Origin: Saccharomycopsis fibuligera x Saccharomycopsis cf. fibuligera
Lineage: Eukaryota; Ascomycota; Saccharomycetes; Ascoideales; Saccharomycopsidaceae
Direction of reading: 5' to 3'
DNA length: 64,000 bases
Assembly (NCBI GenBank): GCA_001936135.1
Contig: CP012822.1
Location: 1 to 64,000 of the forward strand
Position numbers and translations under genes: made by a program. Shown piece after piece: positions 21,897 to 33,422 of this stretch (its first letter is position 1; each line of letters begins with the position of its first letter). Below the pieces are notes generated by a model. It saw nothing but the letters and a program-made list of their open reading frames with translations, was not told the DNA's origin and searched no databases.

Positions 21897-22240
21897 TTAC
21901 AGTTTAAGTACTGTATTTTTGCTTTCAATGTACATCCATTCACTGGCGCCTATGATTGACTGTTACATACGACTTCAAAAAATACTGTCTTCGATGATGG
22001 TAGGTTGTGTCTGGCAAAGACTATAAATGTACAAGCCAGAATACTTGATGAGAAAATATGTTCTTCAGACAATGATGGGGACACTAAAACTTACTGTGCA
22101 GATGGCCATAGCTGCCAAAAGCATTCCAAGCGATCCCAACTGCACAAGATATGATAAACATCGCAATAAGGTACTTCAAACTCAACTTAGTGATATCAAA
22201 GGGGCGTTTTTATATATTCGTACTTCTCGTATAAATCCAT
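21897..22240 (-). pseudogene. hidden small membrane-protein gene, frameshifted or misassembled
   Basis: On the minus strand an ATG at 22240 begins MDLYEKYEYIKTP. At 22201-22204 (a run of four C on this strand) the sense continues in the next frame as FDITKLSLKYLIAMF, then IISCAVGIAWNAFGSYGHLHS. That segment contains one clear membrane helix. It is followed by a GTAAGT donor-like site (22094-22089) or, unspliced, by a stop at 22084. A possible last exon at 21959-21897 reads SIIGASEWMYIESKNTVLKL and a stop, but its phase does not fit the GTAAGT donor neatly. It may be a real small gene with a sequencing slip, a recoded gene, or a recent pseudogene. I do not recognise the family. Confidence 0.4.
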
Positions 22241-22560
22241 AAAAAAAAATTATTAGTAAAAAAAAAAAAAATAAGACAAAATGATTTCAAGAAGCAAAAA
22301 AAATAAAAAAAAAAAAAAAAAAAAGGAAAAACCAAACCAAGGTGTATGGAAGAAAAAAAAAACGAAAGGCAGTTGGTCCAAAAGAATTCTCAAAGGTAAG
22401 ATCACAAATTTTTCAAGCTGGTATTGCTTAAAGCATATTCAGAGACTCAAATCAATTTGTCTAAGCCATGAAAACCAAATATTGAGAAGCTTAAAATATA
22501 CCAAAAGGATTTAAGGCAATTGTTTAGGGAAATAATGTCAAAACCAAAGAAATAAATTAC

Positions 22561-23307
22561 CTATTGGGCTAAGATAGACTTGACAAATTCGACATAGTCC
22601 ACGTTACCATCTTTAGTAACGTTAACACCTTTCAACAATTCATCAACCTCAGAATCAGATAATTTCTCACCAATAGAGGTCAAAATGTATCTTAATTCAC
22701 CAACACCAATGAAACCAGTTAAGTTTTTGTCAAACACCTGGAAACCTCTAATATAATCTTCTGGGTCACCTAATGGCTTGAAACCGTCAGGTCTATTTAT
22801 AATTTTGACATAAGTGTCGAAATCTAATTGACCTGGAAGTTGACGTTCCAATTCGGAAATTTCTGCTAACGTTGGGTTTTGACCAACTGCTCTTAATAAG
22901 TCACCGAGGGCTTCTGGTGGAACTCTACCGGTGCCCTTTTTGTCAAAAAGAGAGAAAGCGTCCTTGTAGGTCTTGGTGTTGGAAGACTAATAAAATGTTA
23001 GTATTTGTTGTTTTTTTAGAAACGACTAATGTGACTAACGTGGTGACTCTTTGCCGCTATCCATTAATGCGATTAATTAAGTACGAATTAATTCTCCAGT
23101 AATAGTGTCATCAAAGTATAAGTTGTTGCCATTTTCATTATCGTTTGCCTCTTGATCGTTGTGGTATATTTTTCTAAAAGTTGATCAACCTGTAAGACTT
23201 TGGATAAAATATGTTGAATCAGGCTTAAATCAGGCATCTTAAATTAAGCATCTCTTTAAATATCACAAAAATAATATTAAATTCTAAAATTCTATTCAAC
23301 ATACCAT
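22561..23307 (-). CDS. MLC1: myosin essential light chain Mlc1 (spliced)
   Basis: It is rebuilt as exon 1 = ATG only (23307-23305), intron 23304-22988 (317 nt: donor GTATGT, branch AATACTAACA, acceptor ATTAG), exon 2 = 22986-22561 with the acceptor G at 22987. The product is 142 residues (S. cerevisiae Mlc1 has 149). It begins MSSNTKTYKDAFSLFDKKG. It is a calmodulin-fold light chain with EF-hand-like lobes (FSLFDKKGTG near the start, FQVFDKNLTGFI and NVTKDGNVDYVEF near the end) that have lost most calcium ligands. LRYILTSIGEKLSDSEVDELLKGV is the family block. Mlc1 binds IQ motifs of type V and type II myosins and Iqg1 in polarised growth and cytokinesis. Without the intron there is no ATG at a sensible place. 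Confidence 0.93.
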
Positions 23308-23782
23308 TTTGTGTTATTGTGAAACGTAATAGAAAGGTTGTAATTTGAGTAACAGCTTCTATCTAATCAGTGTAAACTAAACTCAAGTTCAATAATTTGT
23401 GTGTGTTTTTTTCGTTTTATTTTGTTTTTCTGATTTCGGCCAGATCACACTTTCAAAATTTTGTTTTTGTTTTTCCAGAAAGTAAAAAACAAACAAACCG
23501 TAAACAATAAACACTATTTACCTTTTCCTCTTTAAAACTATTATCCTAATACCCGGACTGTTTAAATGTAAATTTGTCCGGGTGATGTACATTTATATGC
23601 ATTGAGAATAACTATGCAGTATCCTGAATCGGGAACCGGGTATCCGTGATTATTGATGTGATACCAGTTTCAATACATGTACATGCATACATGCTTCTTG
23701 TAGTATCAAAGAGTTTACAGCATTTTAAGTTTGTGAAACCAATATTATTCCTATCGTATATTTTTGACCAGCTATAGTCATT

Positions 23783-25993
23783 TTAAAGATTAGCAGACGA
23801 TATCAAATTACCTTCTTTGTACAACTCTTCAATTTCAGCCGCGTACTTGGCATTTGCTTGATGTCTCTTTATCTTCAAAGTTGGTGTTAGCGTATCGTTC
23901 TGCACTGAAAATGGAGTAATAGCGAAATATGCATTTTTGATCTTTTCAAATGAAAACAAATCAGTTTTTGCCACTGATTTGTCGATTTCATTCAAAATTT
24001 TTTGTTTGAGTGGCTGCTTGTTTAGCATTTTCACGTATTCTTGAATTTTTTGTTGGTTATTTTCAGCAACTGCCATGCTAAGACCTTTGACGTTAAACTT
24101 GAGCTGATGTTTTTGAATAAACTCCTGCAAGCTTTCTACATTCAACCCAATAATAGCAACCAAAAATGAGCGAAGACCATCGCCATAAACATAAAATTGA
24201 TCAAACAATAAGCAATTTGAATGATAGATATTTTGAATTCGTTCTGCAGCAACATATTTCCCCTGGGATAATTTGAAAAAGTTCTTAACTCTATCAGTAA
24301 TGTAAATTTGGTTTTCGTTATTCAATTGAGCCACATCTCCAGTATGGAACCACCCTTCATCATCAACCGTCTCTTTATAAAGATCTGGTCGCTTGAAATA
24401 TGAGTGGGTCATTGATTCACCGCGCACTAACAACTCACCACTGCGGTTCTTCGCAAAAGTGTAATCCATCTCAGGGATATCTCTTAGTTTCATTTCCACG
24501 GTTGGCCCAATAACACCACAAGAGCCTAAATGTTTACCATATTTAGCAGAAGTCGTAATGGCAGCAAAACTTTCAGTACTTCCGTACCCAGTGACCACAG
24601 GAGCCCCAAGCACTACTTGCAAATAATAAAGTGAATCACTAGAAATTGGAGCAGACCCATTAACAATCAATTGCAAGTTCTCAAGCCCAATAGCAGCTTT
24701 AATTTTTGGACCAATAATGTAATCGAAAAGCAAATGTGAATAAGTTTCACCCCTTTTCATTGCTTCAATTTTCTTGTTGATTATACCACTGATGTAAGGG
24801 GATTGTGAAAGTTTTGCTTTGAGACCAGATTCAACTCTATTTAAAACTCTAGGAACCCCTACCAAATCTACTGGCCTAACAAGTTTGATATCATCAAAGA
24901 AAGTTGCCGGTTCAGTTGGTTTATGCGGGAAGCAAACAGTAGTGGCAGCAAAAATTGTTGAATACAATATACTTCTTTCGTAAATGTGGGCCAAAGGCAA
25001 TAACGCAAACATATGACGTTTATGTAATGGTATGCCTCTTGCAGTGCCAGCAAATGAAAGTCCAGCTACTATAGAGCTAACAGCATTTGCGTGAGTTAAC
25101 ATAGCGCCTTTTGGTACGCCAGTGGTTCCGGAAGTGAAACTGATTGTGAATAAGGTTTTTCTGGTTGGTAGGATCTCCTTTGCTGGATTTTGTTTTCCAA
25201 TATTTTTTACGGTATTCAAGTCAACAAGAAATATATCCGCTTTATGTGCTTCTTCAAATAAACCATGGTCGTTTGATAAATCTAGTGTTTCGTTGGTAAC
25301 AATAACTTTCAAAAACCCAAGCTTAGCTTTTGGTTGGTTTTGTTGCTGATTGCGTGGGTGATTTTGCTTCAATTTAAAAAATAATGGTAATTTTGATTTG
25401 TCAGTGAATATAATTGGTGTCTCTGTTAATTCTAAAATATACACCAATGCACTTTCACCAAGGGTATCGTATAAACAGGTATTAACTATGCTCTGCGACT
25501 GAGTAGCCAAATCAATCAAGGGAAACTGATAGCAATTTGGCAAATAAATTGAAATAATGGCATCTTTGGTAGTTTCCGAAGGGCAATGATATTTGCTTAA
25601 CAAATATTTGATCCCTGAACCTAATTCTTTAACAGTTTGATACCCTTTTTCATAGCTTATGTACTTGTAATTTGTGCTGTAAATACCGGTCTCTGGGTCT
25701 TGCTCCCGAAAACCCAAAAACCCCAAATTAGGGTATGACTGCACTGTAGTTCTGAAGATATCATAACAGGTAGCAACCTGTGGATGGAAACTGTTTATGA
25801 GCCCGTTCTTAGCTAACCTGTTGCGAAATACCGGTGAGTATCCCGGTAATTGTGATCCAGCAACTTCATCAGCATGATCAATTACTTCATACGGCAACGG
25901 AAGCCTATTGATAACGTCCTCGAGACTGTCGCCTGGGTTATAATACGGGGCAGGCAAGTACCCCTTCGTGTCACTGAGATCAGAAGCAGACAT
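23783..25993 (-). CDS. FAA2: Faa2-type fatty acyl-CoA synthetase
   Basis: The 736-residue AMP-forming synthetase activates medium/long-chain fatty acids with ATP and CoA. The P-loop motif ISFTSGTTGVPKG is present (about residue 285), as are the GYGSTESFA adenylate motif, the WFHTGDVAQL hinge region and the DRVKNFFKLSQGKYVA block. Length matches S. cerevisiae Faa2 (744). The C-terminus ends ANL, the tripeptide that serves as a weak peroxisomal signal in mammalian catalase, so peroxisomal targeting is plausible but not proven. CUG-clade yeasts hold several FAA2 paralogues, so the symbol names the family. The promoter contains a GC-rich CGG-N9-CCG palindrome about 130 bp upstream. Confidence 0.92.
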   Translation of the reverse strand: MSASDLSDTKGYLPAPYYNPGDSLEDVINRLPLPYEVIDHADEVAGSQLPGYSPVFRNRLAKNGLINSFHPQVATCYDIFRTTVQSYPNLGFLGFREQDPETGIYSTNYKYISYEKGYQTVKELGSGIKYLLSKYHCPSETTKDAIISIYLPNCYQFPLIDLATQSQSIVNTCLYDTLGESALVYILELTETPIIFTDKSKLPLFFKLKQNHPRNQQQNQPKAKLGFLKVIVTNETLDLSNDHGLFEEAHKADIFLVDLNTVKNIGKQNPAKEILPTRKTLFTISFTSGTTGVPKGAMLTHANAVSSIVAGLSFAGTARGIPLHKRHMFALLPLAHIYERSILYSTIFAATTVCFPHKPTEPATFFDDIKLVRPVDLVGVPRVLNRVESGLKAKLSQSPYISGIINKKIEAMKRGETYSHLLFDYIIGPKIKAAIGLENLQLIVNGSAPISSDSLYYLQVVLGAPVVTGYGSTESFAAITTSAKYGKHLGSCGVIGPTVEMKLRDIPEMDYTFAKNRSGELLVRGESMTHSYFKRPDLYKETVDDEGWFHTGDVAQLNNENQIYITDRVKNFFKLSQGKYVAAERIQNIYHSNCLLFDQFYVYGDGLRSFLVAIIGLNVESLQEFIQKHQLKFNVKGLSMAVAENNQQKIQEYVKMLNKQPLKQKILNEIDKSVAKTDLFSFEKIKNAYFAITPFSVQNDTLTPTLKIKRHQANAKYAAEIEELYKEGNLISSANL

Positions 25994-27951
25994 TTGACAT
26001 TAGATAGCTAAATGCTGCAAAACTTGTGGCGAGTTGTTAAACAAGACAGTGTTCTTGAAGAGCAAGCACTACGTATTTATAGTTTAATTTTATTCTCCGG
26101 CAAGCACGCACCCGCCTGGCGGAGACGATCTCCGCATCATGCAGCAGCAGCACCAATGAATAGTATTATACAGTGCTTCTCTAATACGTTTCAGTATATT
26201 CATTATTGATTTGCTGCTTGGCTCTATGCTGTTTCACAATGTATATTATCGGTGACCACAGTAGGTGAGAAAAGATATTAAAACATACGACAACAAGCAT
26301 ACCCTTTTCTTTATCAATTCGATAATCATTTCACTAGCTTTTTGAACTAGTTATCACACACTACAAAACTCCATTACTTGTAGTGTAGTTAATGGGTGGA
26401 TCAAGCGTTAATCTATTAACTAAGTACAACTAACTAGAGGAATAGTGATCGCGTCTGGTAAAATAGTCAATTCCAGGGAGTCTCTTAGTAAACCAACGAA
26501 CAATCCATCTCAAAAAGGTAGTTGCAATCGTGATCCTCTAGGAGGTAACATAAAGGAAAGAGACTAAGGTAAGTGATTCGTATGCTTACGTTACACCACC
26601 GCTCAAAAAGATAAATTAAATGTAGATCTTTTTGTTTACTTACTAAGATGTTGCAAATTCATTCCAGACACGTAGTCTGATTTCTTTCTATTTTCTTTTT
26701 TCCGAGCCCAAGCAATTGTTTGCTGCATTTACAAAAACGAAAGATATGTTTAAGTTATAGCGGGGAAGAGCAAAGATCAACCAGACTTTTATAAGAGAGG
26801 TTAGAGAATCTAACTAGCGAAAAACAGATATTCCATTTTATACTATTGCACTTATTTTGAACTAGTTCTGCTATCAAGAATTTTATATCGTACTTTACAG
26901 ACATTGTATACGCAAATAGTGTTCTCAAGTTTTTCAACAGAACCGTACCTTATTATTCAGGTAGAATGAATACCAAGCCCACCTAAGAAGGCTAATCTAT
27001 TATTGACATTAAAACAATGTTCAAGTTCTTTCCAGTTCGTTACCAAAAAAAAAAAAAAAAATATTATACTTTCAATTTTTAGGTAATTATTTCATCAAAG
27101 TAATTTGAATTATTTTCTGTACTTTCAATTTTTTGTCGCACAGGTGCTTCTCTTTGCTCGCATATTAATGTTAGTACTTCGCCATCAAAGGTCCTTACAA
27201 CCTCCCTGGAACATGATTCTGACAAAAATATTTAATACCATATTTGACCTTTAACATAATGTTTCAACATGGGTGAACTGTTTTAGTACGAGTAAACAGA
27301 GCTTTCAAGTAAGATCCGATGATTAGCTGAAAAATTCTCAGCTGCACTCCATTGTAGGAGTATGGCTGTTTTATTAATCATTTTAGAATATTTTATGTCT
27401 GGTCCTGTCTCATTTCTTCAGTGATCTTGTTCTTGCTTACTATCTATAGTAACCTGCGCTTCCACCTCTGTCCCATAAACACTAGAGCTTCATGCGCTTA
27501 GATTTTATTTTCGTTTTTTTCTTATAATTTTTTTTTTTTTTTTTGCTATTGTTTTTCTGCCTATCGTGTTTCTTCTCAGCTTATATAGCACATCTCTGGG
27601 CTCATTAGATCATATCACTTAAGACATATTAAATCAGTGCGTACCAGGGCAATCAACCATTGAAACACGCTGCTGCTTGTTTTACCCTCCCCGATTATAT
27701 AATCTATTACCTAATCAGAAGATGTATTTATAAGAAACTTTTTTTTTCAGTAAAAGGTAAACAAATCACTTACAAATCAGAGCCTCTCACCACTGCAAAA
27801 AACGGAGAAAAAAAAACATTACACAAATCAAAACACCGAGCCTGGTTGATCTTTCCCTTCTGCTTCTCCTTGTTGTCACCTTTTTATTTTCTTCTTTTTT
27901 GTTACATCACTACACTAACTCATAAAGAAAATTTAAACATACACCAGGAAT
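25994..27951. other. divergent FAA2/TUB1 intergenic region
   Basis: It is 1.96 kb with no credible gene. The frame at 27660-27968 runs into TUB1 out of phase, lacks an ATG and is spurious. The TUB1-proximal 100 bp is pyrimidine-rich, a common feature before highly expressed yeast genes. Confidence 0.5.
26119..26135. promoter_or_regulatory. CGG-N9-CCG palindrome upstream of FAA2
   Basis: GCGGAGA-CGA-TCTCCGC is a perfect palindrome with 7-bp arms, about 126-142 bp before the FAA2 ATG. Just upstream, CCGCCTGGCGG (26112-26122) is a second CCG/CGG pair. Such inverted CGG triplets are typical of Zn2Cys6 activators; fatty-acid genes in yeasts are controlled by that class. Which factor binds is unknown. 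Confidence 0.45.
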
Positions 27952-29286
27952 ATGAGAGAAGTTGTTAGTATCAACGTTGGTCAAGCCGGTTGTCAAATTG
28001 GTAACTCGTGCTGGGAACTCTACTGTATTGAACACGGTATTCAACCAGATGGTTACTTAGCGGACGGCGCCACTGCCCCTTCTGGTGATGGTTTCAAAAC
28101 CTTTTTTCATGAAACCGGTGCCGGAAAATACGTTCCAAGAACCGTTTATGTTGACTTGGAACCAAATGTTATTGACGAAGTCAAAACCGGGAAATACAAG
28201 GACCTTTTTCATCCAGAACAACTTATTTCTGGTAAAGAAGATGCAGCAAACAACTACGCCAGAGGTCGTTATACCGTGGGTAAAGAATTAATTGACGAAA
28301 CTATGGAAAGAATAAGAAAGGTTGCTGACCAATGTGAAGGTTTGCAGGGCTTTCTTTTCACCCACTCTTTTGGCGGTGGTACTGGTTCTGGTTTTGGTTC
28401 ATCATTGTTAGAAGAATTATCATCTGAGTTTGGTAAGAAAACTAAGTTGGAATTCGCTGTTTATCCAGCTCCTCAAGTTTCATCTTCTGTTGTTGAACCA
28501 TATAATGCTGTGTTAACTACCCATTCGACATTAGAACACTCAGACTGTACCTTCATGGTTGATAATGAAGCCATTTACGATATGTGCCGTCGTAAGCTAG
28601 ATATTGCTAGACCAACTTTTGAAAATTTAAACAGAATGGTTGCCCAAGTTGTATCTTCTGTTACTGCATCTTTGAGATTTAGTGGATCGTTAAATGTTGA
28701 TTTGAATGAATTCCAAACTAATTTGGTTCCATACCCAAGAATACATTTCCCATTGGTTTCTTATGCACCAGTAACTTCTACTGCCAAATCATTACATGAA
28801 TCTAACAATATCTCTGAAATTACCCAAGCCTGTTTGGATCCGGATAACCAAATGGTCAAGTGTGATCCAAAGACTGGTAAATACATGGCAAGTTGTCTTT
28901 TGTATAGAGGGGATGTTGTTACTAGAGAAGTTCAAGCCGCGGTTGCACAATTGAAGGCCAAGAAGACTGTACAAATTGTTGACTGGTGTCCAACCGGTTT
29001 CAAAATTGGTATTTGTGGCGAAGCTCCTCTGTTTGTACCTGATGGTAACTTGGCCAAGACTAATAGAGCAGTTTGCATGTTGTCCAATACCACTTCAATT
29101 GTTGAGGCCTGGTCTAGATTGAACGACAAGTTTGATTTGATGTTTGCTAAAAGAGCTTTTGTTCACTGGTATGTTGGCGAAGGTATGGAAGAAGGTGAAT
29201 TTTCTGAGGCTAGAGAGGACTTGGCCGCCTTGGAAAGAGATTATCAAGAAGTGGGCACTGATTTCAACGGTGAAGAAGAATATTAA
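27952..29286 (+). CDS. TUB1: alpha-tubulin
   Basis: The 444-residue alpha-tubulin forms microtubules as a dimer with beta-tubulin. It starts [18 protein letters not shown], carries the GTP-binding GGGTGSG loop (about residue 142), the catalytic-loop Glu region, and ends EEY with the classical C-terminal Tyr. Conserved blocks include [21 protein letters not shown] and [19 protein letters not shown]. It has no intron, although TUB1 genes of several yeasts carry one near the 5' end. Its single in-frame CTG (29029, residue 360) lies where other alpha-tubulins have Thr in PPTVVP, supporting CUG = Ser. Codon use is strongly biased, as expected for abundant proteins. Confidence 0.98.
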   Translation: MREVVSINVGQAGCQIGNSCWELYCIEHGIQPDGYLADGATAPSGDGFKTFFHETGAGKYVPRTVYVDLEPNVIDEVKTGKYKDLFHPEQLISGKEDAANNYARGRYTVGKELIDETMERIRKVADQCEGLQGFLFTHSFGGGTGSGFGSSLLEELSSEFGKKTKLEFAVYPAPQVSSSVVEPYNAVLTTHSTLEHSDCTFMVDNEAIYDMCRRKLDIARPTFENLNRMVAQVVSSVTASLRFSGSLNVDLNEFQTNLVPYPRIHFPLVSYAPVTSTAKSLHESNNISEITQACLDPDNQMVKCDPKTGKYMASCLLYRGDVVTREVQAAVAQLKAKKTVQIVDWCPTGFKIGICGEAPLFVPDGNLAKTNRAVCMLSNTTSIVEAWSRLNDKFDLMFAKRAFVHWYVGEGMEEGEFSEAREDLAALERDYQEVGTDFNGEEEY

Positions 29287-30265
29287 GCCAGTATTTAATG
29301 AATGAGTTGTTGTTTTTTTTTCTTTTTTTTTTTTAATCCAATACTATTTGATACCAAGAGAGATTTACAATAAAAGAATTACAATGAAAAACTTCGGAAA
29401 ATTTTTTGGCAGTATTTTGCTCAAATATTGCTTTCTTTTAACTGTACATGATTGTTAAAACAGAGAGAGAAGAAATGTTATACGAGCTGAGCATTTAATA
29501 GCTGTCTGTTGCTTGGTGATACTTTTTTAGATCTTTGAAGTCTATTTGAGATATACTATATGATCCTGCTTAGCGTGTTTTTATTGTTCCTTCACTTTTT
29601 TTTTTTTTTTTTACTATTTATTATTTTTTTTTTTCAGTTTTTATTATGACTCGTTGGCGTGACAAATTTTGTTTTTTCTCAACAGAGAAATTATAGAAAC
29701 TTTCTTTTACTTGGGTATTAATATTTTTTTTTGCTTTTCTATTTATATATTTTTAATTTTGTTTTATTTTTTTTTTTTTTTCGTTTTGCTTTTTTACATT
29801 TCGTTTTTATAAATTTCCTCTATGCGACAACAAATTAGATACCACACTGTGGAAGTTTTAAATGCGAATCACTGAATAAAAGAATACAATTTGAAAAAAA
29901 GAAGTTGGCTAAGTAAAAAAGTCCCCTTTGACTAACACGCTGTATTTGATACATACATACACCGTTCTATGCCGAATGATGCACCCACTTTGATAATTTA
30001 GCAGCCCTGATGATGGAGGACGATGCTAAGAAACAGTCAATAGAGGCCAGTGCAAAACGAAGATTTTTTTAAGTACTCTCACATGACGGGAACCACTTAA
30101 TGTAAATGTGAATCGGAAATTTTCAGACGTCGGCTTTATTCACAAACGGTAACAGGAAATGCAAGATGTATAACTGACTCGCATTGGCTGTATTTAGGCG
30201 GGTCATGACGAACAAAAAGCGTAGATGGTTTTTCTAACGAGGAGGATCAAAGGAATTGATAAAAC

Positions 30266-30290
30266 ACAAGTCTGCTTGTGAAGCAGACTT
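30266..30290. repeat. perfect hairpin, 11-bp arms
   Basis: CAAGTCTGCTT-GTG-AAGCAGACTTG is a perfect inverted repeat with a 3-nt loop. No T-run follows closely enough to call it a terminator. Confidence 0.7.
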
Positions 30291-32010
30291 GGTGAGAATT
30301 CCGCTCGAATGATACAAACTTGCTGGTGCTTGTATTTCATATTAGGGTCTGACCAACACACTTTTATTGTTCAACATCACACAATGCTATGAGTTGGTTC
30401 GTGATTCTTATTATATACTGTGCGTCGCGTTGAGTTGCATTGACAAAACCCAAAAGTTGAGCAAGTACGATCACATTGTCTGCAATGGCAGCTATTGTTT
30501 TTCCCAAAAAACTGAAACGCCGTGATTTGGCAGATTTCGTATTATTTGCAGTTAAGTGTTGCTTTAGATCGTATATTGGACAAACGCCTCGCCCTTTAAT
30601 TGGATACGATATATCGTATATTGTGAATATAGCTGCCCTTTTAGGTGCATTTAAACGCAAAACGAGTCTGAACACATACTATTTCCTTTGGATTGAACAC
30701 CCTCGTACTTGTAATCGCACATCCCATCCAGAGTTTTGAAGTGTACAAGACTATGGTGGACCTGGCTTTCCTCGCTGCTGGTCCGCGCAGTGTGACGCAT
30801 TATGGGTGTGACGCATTATGGTGCATTGCTAAGCGTCGATTATGCAGTTGTACAAGGGCCTGCGGTGTGTGAAAATGAACTAAGGCGACGGCAAGCTCGG
30901 GCTGTTCAGCGTCTTGTCCAAATTGTGACGCCGTTGGTGTGTGTATAACAGCACTTGCGCTCAAAAGCGCGCTAGCCGCCGTTCCAAATTACCCAGATAT
31001 TTCATCTTTTGAAAGTTTGAAATTCACAAATTAATTGGCTAGAGCCTTTAGTCTGGCGGTAGTCTGCCCTGAAAGTATTTTGCTGCAGCGTGTGCGGGCG
31101 TGCACATGTGCCGCTGGCCAGCAGTAACACAAAGTGCAAAGATCAAAAGTCACCGGACATGCAAGCTGGAATGACGGGCTCCAAAGACACAAGATGTAGG
31201 CCCAGGAAGCGGCCGCACAACAGCATATATACGGCCACGGCAATAGTGGCGGCCTTGCAGTGGCGGTAGCGCATTAGCAGCCGCCTACAGAGGACTGCTA
31301 GTGTTTGCACGCCGTTTTCACGTTTGTGGCATTGTATATATGCTATGTAGCTATGCTATTAGGAGAAATGTGTCGGTCCTCAACAAGCCGCCTGCCAAGC
31401 TCGGTCCGTATGCGAAGTGAAACGCAGTTTGCCATCCGTTGGGAAAAAAGCACGTTTTTTTGCTTAATTCCGTCCCTCTTTCGCTCGTTATTCTGTCTCA
31501 TTTGGACTGGTCCGCTCTGGAATTTCGGCAAGAAAGCTAACGCTGAAATGTCTGACAGCTCTTTTTGCAAAAGCGTACACACAATATGTCCGGGTGTTTC
31601 AAAAAAACGAACGGAAAACAACCCAGGTGGGAAAGCTCACCGCTACGGGCGCCGGCAAGGTGTCTCGTCAAACGGGCCTTGGATATCTCTTGCTTTTGTT
31701 TTCATTTAACTTTGCTTTTTGTCGGCTATTGTCCAATATACGTATTCCTTTTGAAAGGGGAAACTACCCAGACAACAATGAACCTTGCTGCCTGGAAGGG
31801 GACGGCAGAAGGGAGGGCTCCACCGAGCGGTTGGCTGCTGTTAATTGTTCATCACGAAACCAGAGCAGGATACCGCAAAACGGGGGGGGAAGGCCGTTAG
31901 TGAATATTGGTATCATTATTACGGCTATTCTGTTGCTGCTCCGTTCTACCAGCCAATCTTGGCGCCTTTGCGTAGGCCGGCCGCCGGCGGGCTGTGGCTG
32001 GTGAAGGAAT

Positions 32011-32046
32011 GTCTGCGTATTTGTCTGCGTATTTGTCTGCGTATTT
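32011..32046. repeat. 12-bp tandem repeat, three copies
   Basis: Three perfect copies of GTCTGCGTATTT, with partial continuation on both sides, inside the GC-rich desert. Confidence 0.85.
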
Positions 32047-33384
32047 GTGCATGCGGCGCACTACTGCGGCCGCTAGGCGCGCCGAGGCAAGCCGCAAAGC
32101 CCAGAGTAGTTAGTTACGAGCGCATCTTGGGAAAGTCAACCATCGCATTCGCCCGGACGGCCAACGTCTGCGCAGACACTGTGTGCCGAATAGCTGACGG
32201 CCCAACGCGGTGTGCAACCAAAGGCATGGATGGCGTCTGCAGTGGATGGCGGCTCCCGGATCTGAACGCTAACGCACCAGACCAGTCTGCGACGCCTTCT
32301 ATGGGCTACGTTGCTGCTGGCCACAGACGAGCAAGCGAGCGCTGCCAGCTGAAACACAGTAACGATCCTACCGGGCGCTAACTCTCGGCCCAGAAATAGG
32401 TGCCCAGGTAAACGAGCGCAGAATTCCCATTGTATAGATGCGGGGACACCGCAGGATCGGATTTTCGTACCACAAGTTTTACTGAGCCCCGCCAGCTAAG
32501 TGCCGGGAGCGCCTGTACTGCAGTCGTATACCGCGGGCCAGAGCATGAGTGTGCGACAATCGTTTTCGGTTATGAATATAGTGGCCCAATTGATAAGCTA
32601 GTTGCAACCCGATGAGAAGAGATCGCTGGCCCGAGGCTAATTGGCTCGTTGAGACCCAATCGTTGGCCATCGGACGTGTCTTTGGTGATTGTGTGTCTCG
32701 CGTATGCCGTCTACCTTAGTTGGCAGCTGTTTTTGCGTAGCGTGCAAACTAAACAACTGTTAACCGCTGGAGGCAGCACACAGCTTACGGCGCTTTTCCT
32801 GTGGAAAGCTGTCAAGAAATGAGACGCACATATGACAGATCAAACAGGCAAACAAACAAAAAAACAAACTGACAAACTGACAAACTGACAAACAAAAGAT
32901 GAAAGAAAAAACTTCGCGGTAAAAACAGCAAAGGCAGAAGCAGAAGCGGCTCAACCGCAACTCGGCGACTGTGCAAAGATTTTTGCCCTTTGCCCTCTTT
33001 TTAGTCTTGATCTTGACCTTTTTTCCTGATTCGATCTGTAGACCAGAACACCCCACGTCAATGTGCCATGTCTGTAGCTCCATTAGCGTCTAGCATGCAT
33101 TACACTGCTCTTAGACTCACTCATGCGATAACCTCGCACATCATGTGCATGCGAACTGCGCATCAGCCAGCTTGGCTGAATTTCTTTTCCTGCTTTTCGC
33201 ATTGTGCACGCACAGTTAAGTTGACTATAGCCAGGACTAGCGCCTGCTACGCTGCATGGCATGTCTCGAAAAAAATTGCAATAAGTTTCTGCGGTTGCCA
33301 AACTTGGAGGGCAGAACGCCCTGCTAACGACGTCAGGCGGCAGTCTGGTGAGAGCGGGCGCCTAGCGTTCCATCTCAACAGCCT

Positions 33385-33422
33385 GACATCTCGACATCTC
33401 GACACCTCGACATCTTGACATC
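33385..33422. repeat. 8-bp tandem repeat GACATCTC
   Basis: About 4.7 copies of GACATCTC with two single-base variants (GACACCTC and GACATCTT). Confidence 0.8.

Noticed and set aside
27660-27968. 102-codon frame overlapping the TUB1 start
   Set aside because: No ATG start, ends out of phase inside TUB1, and covers the promoter.
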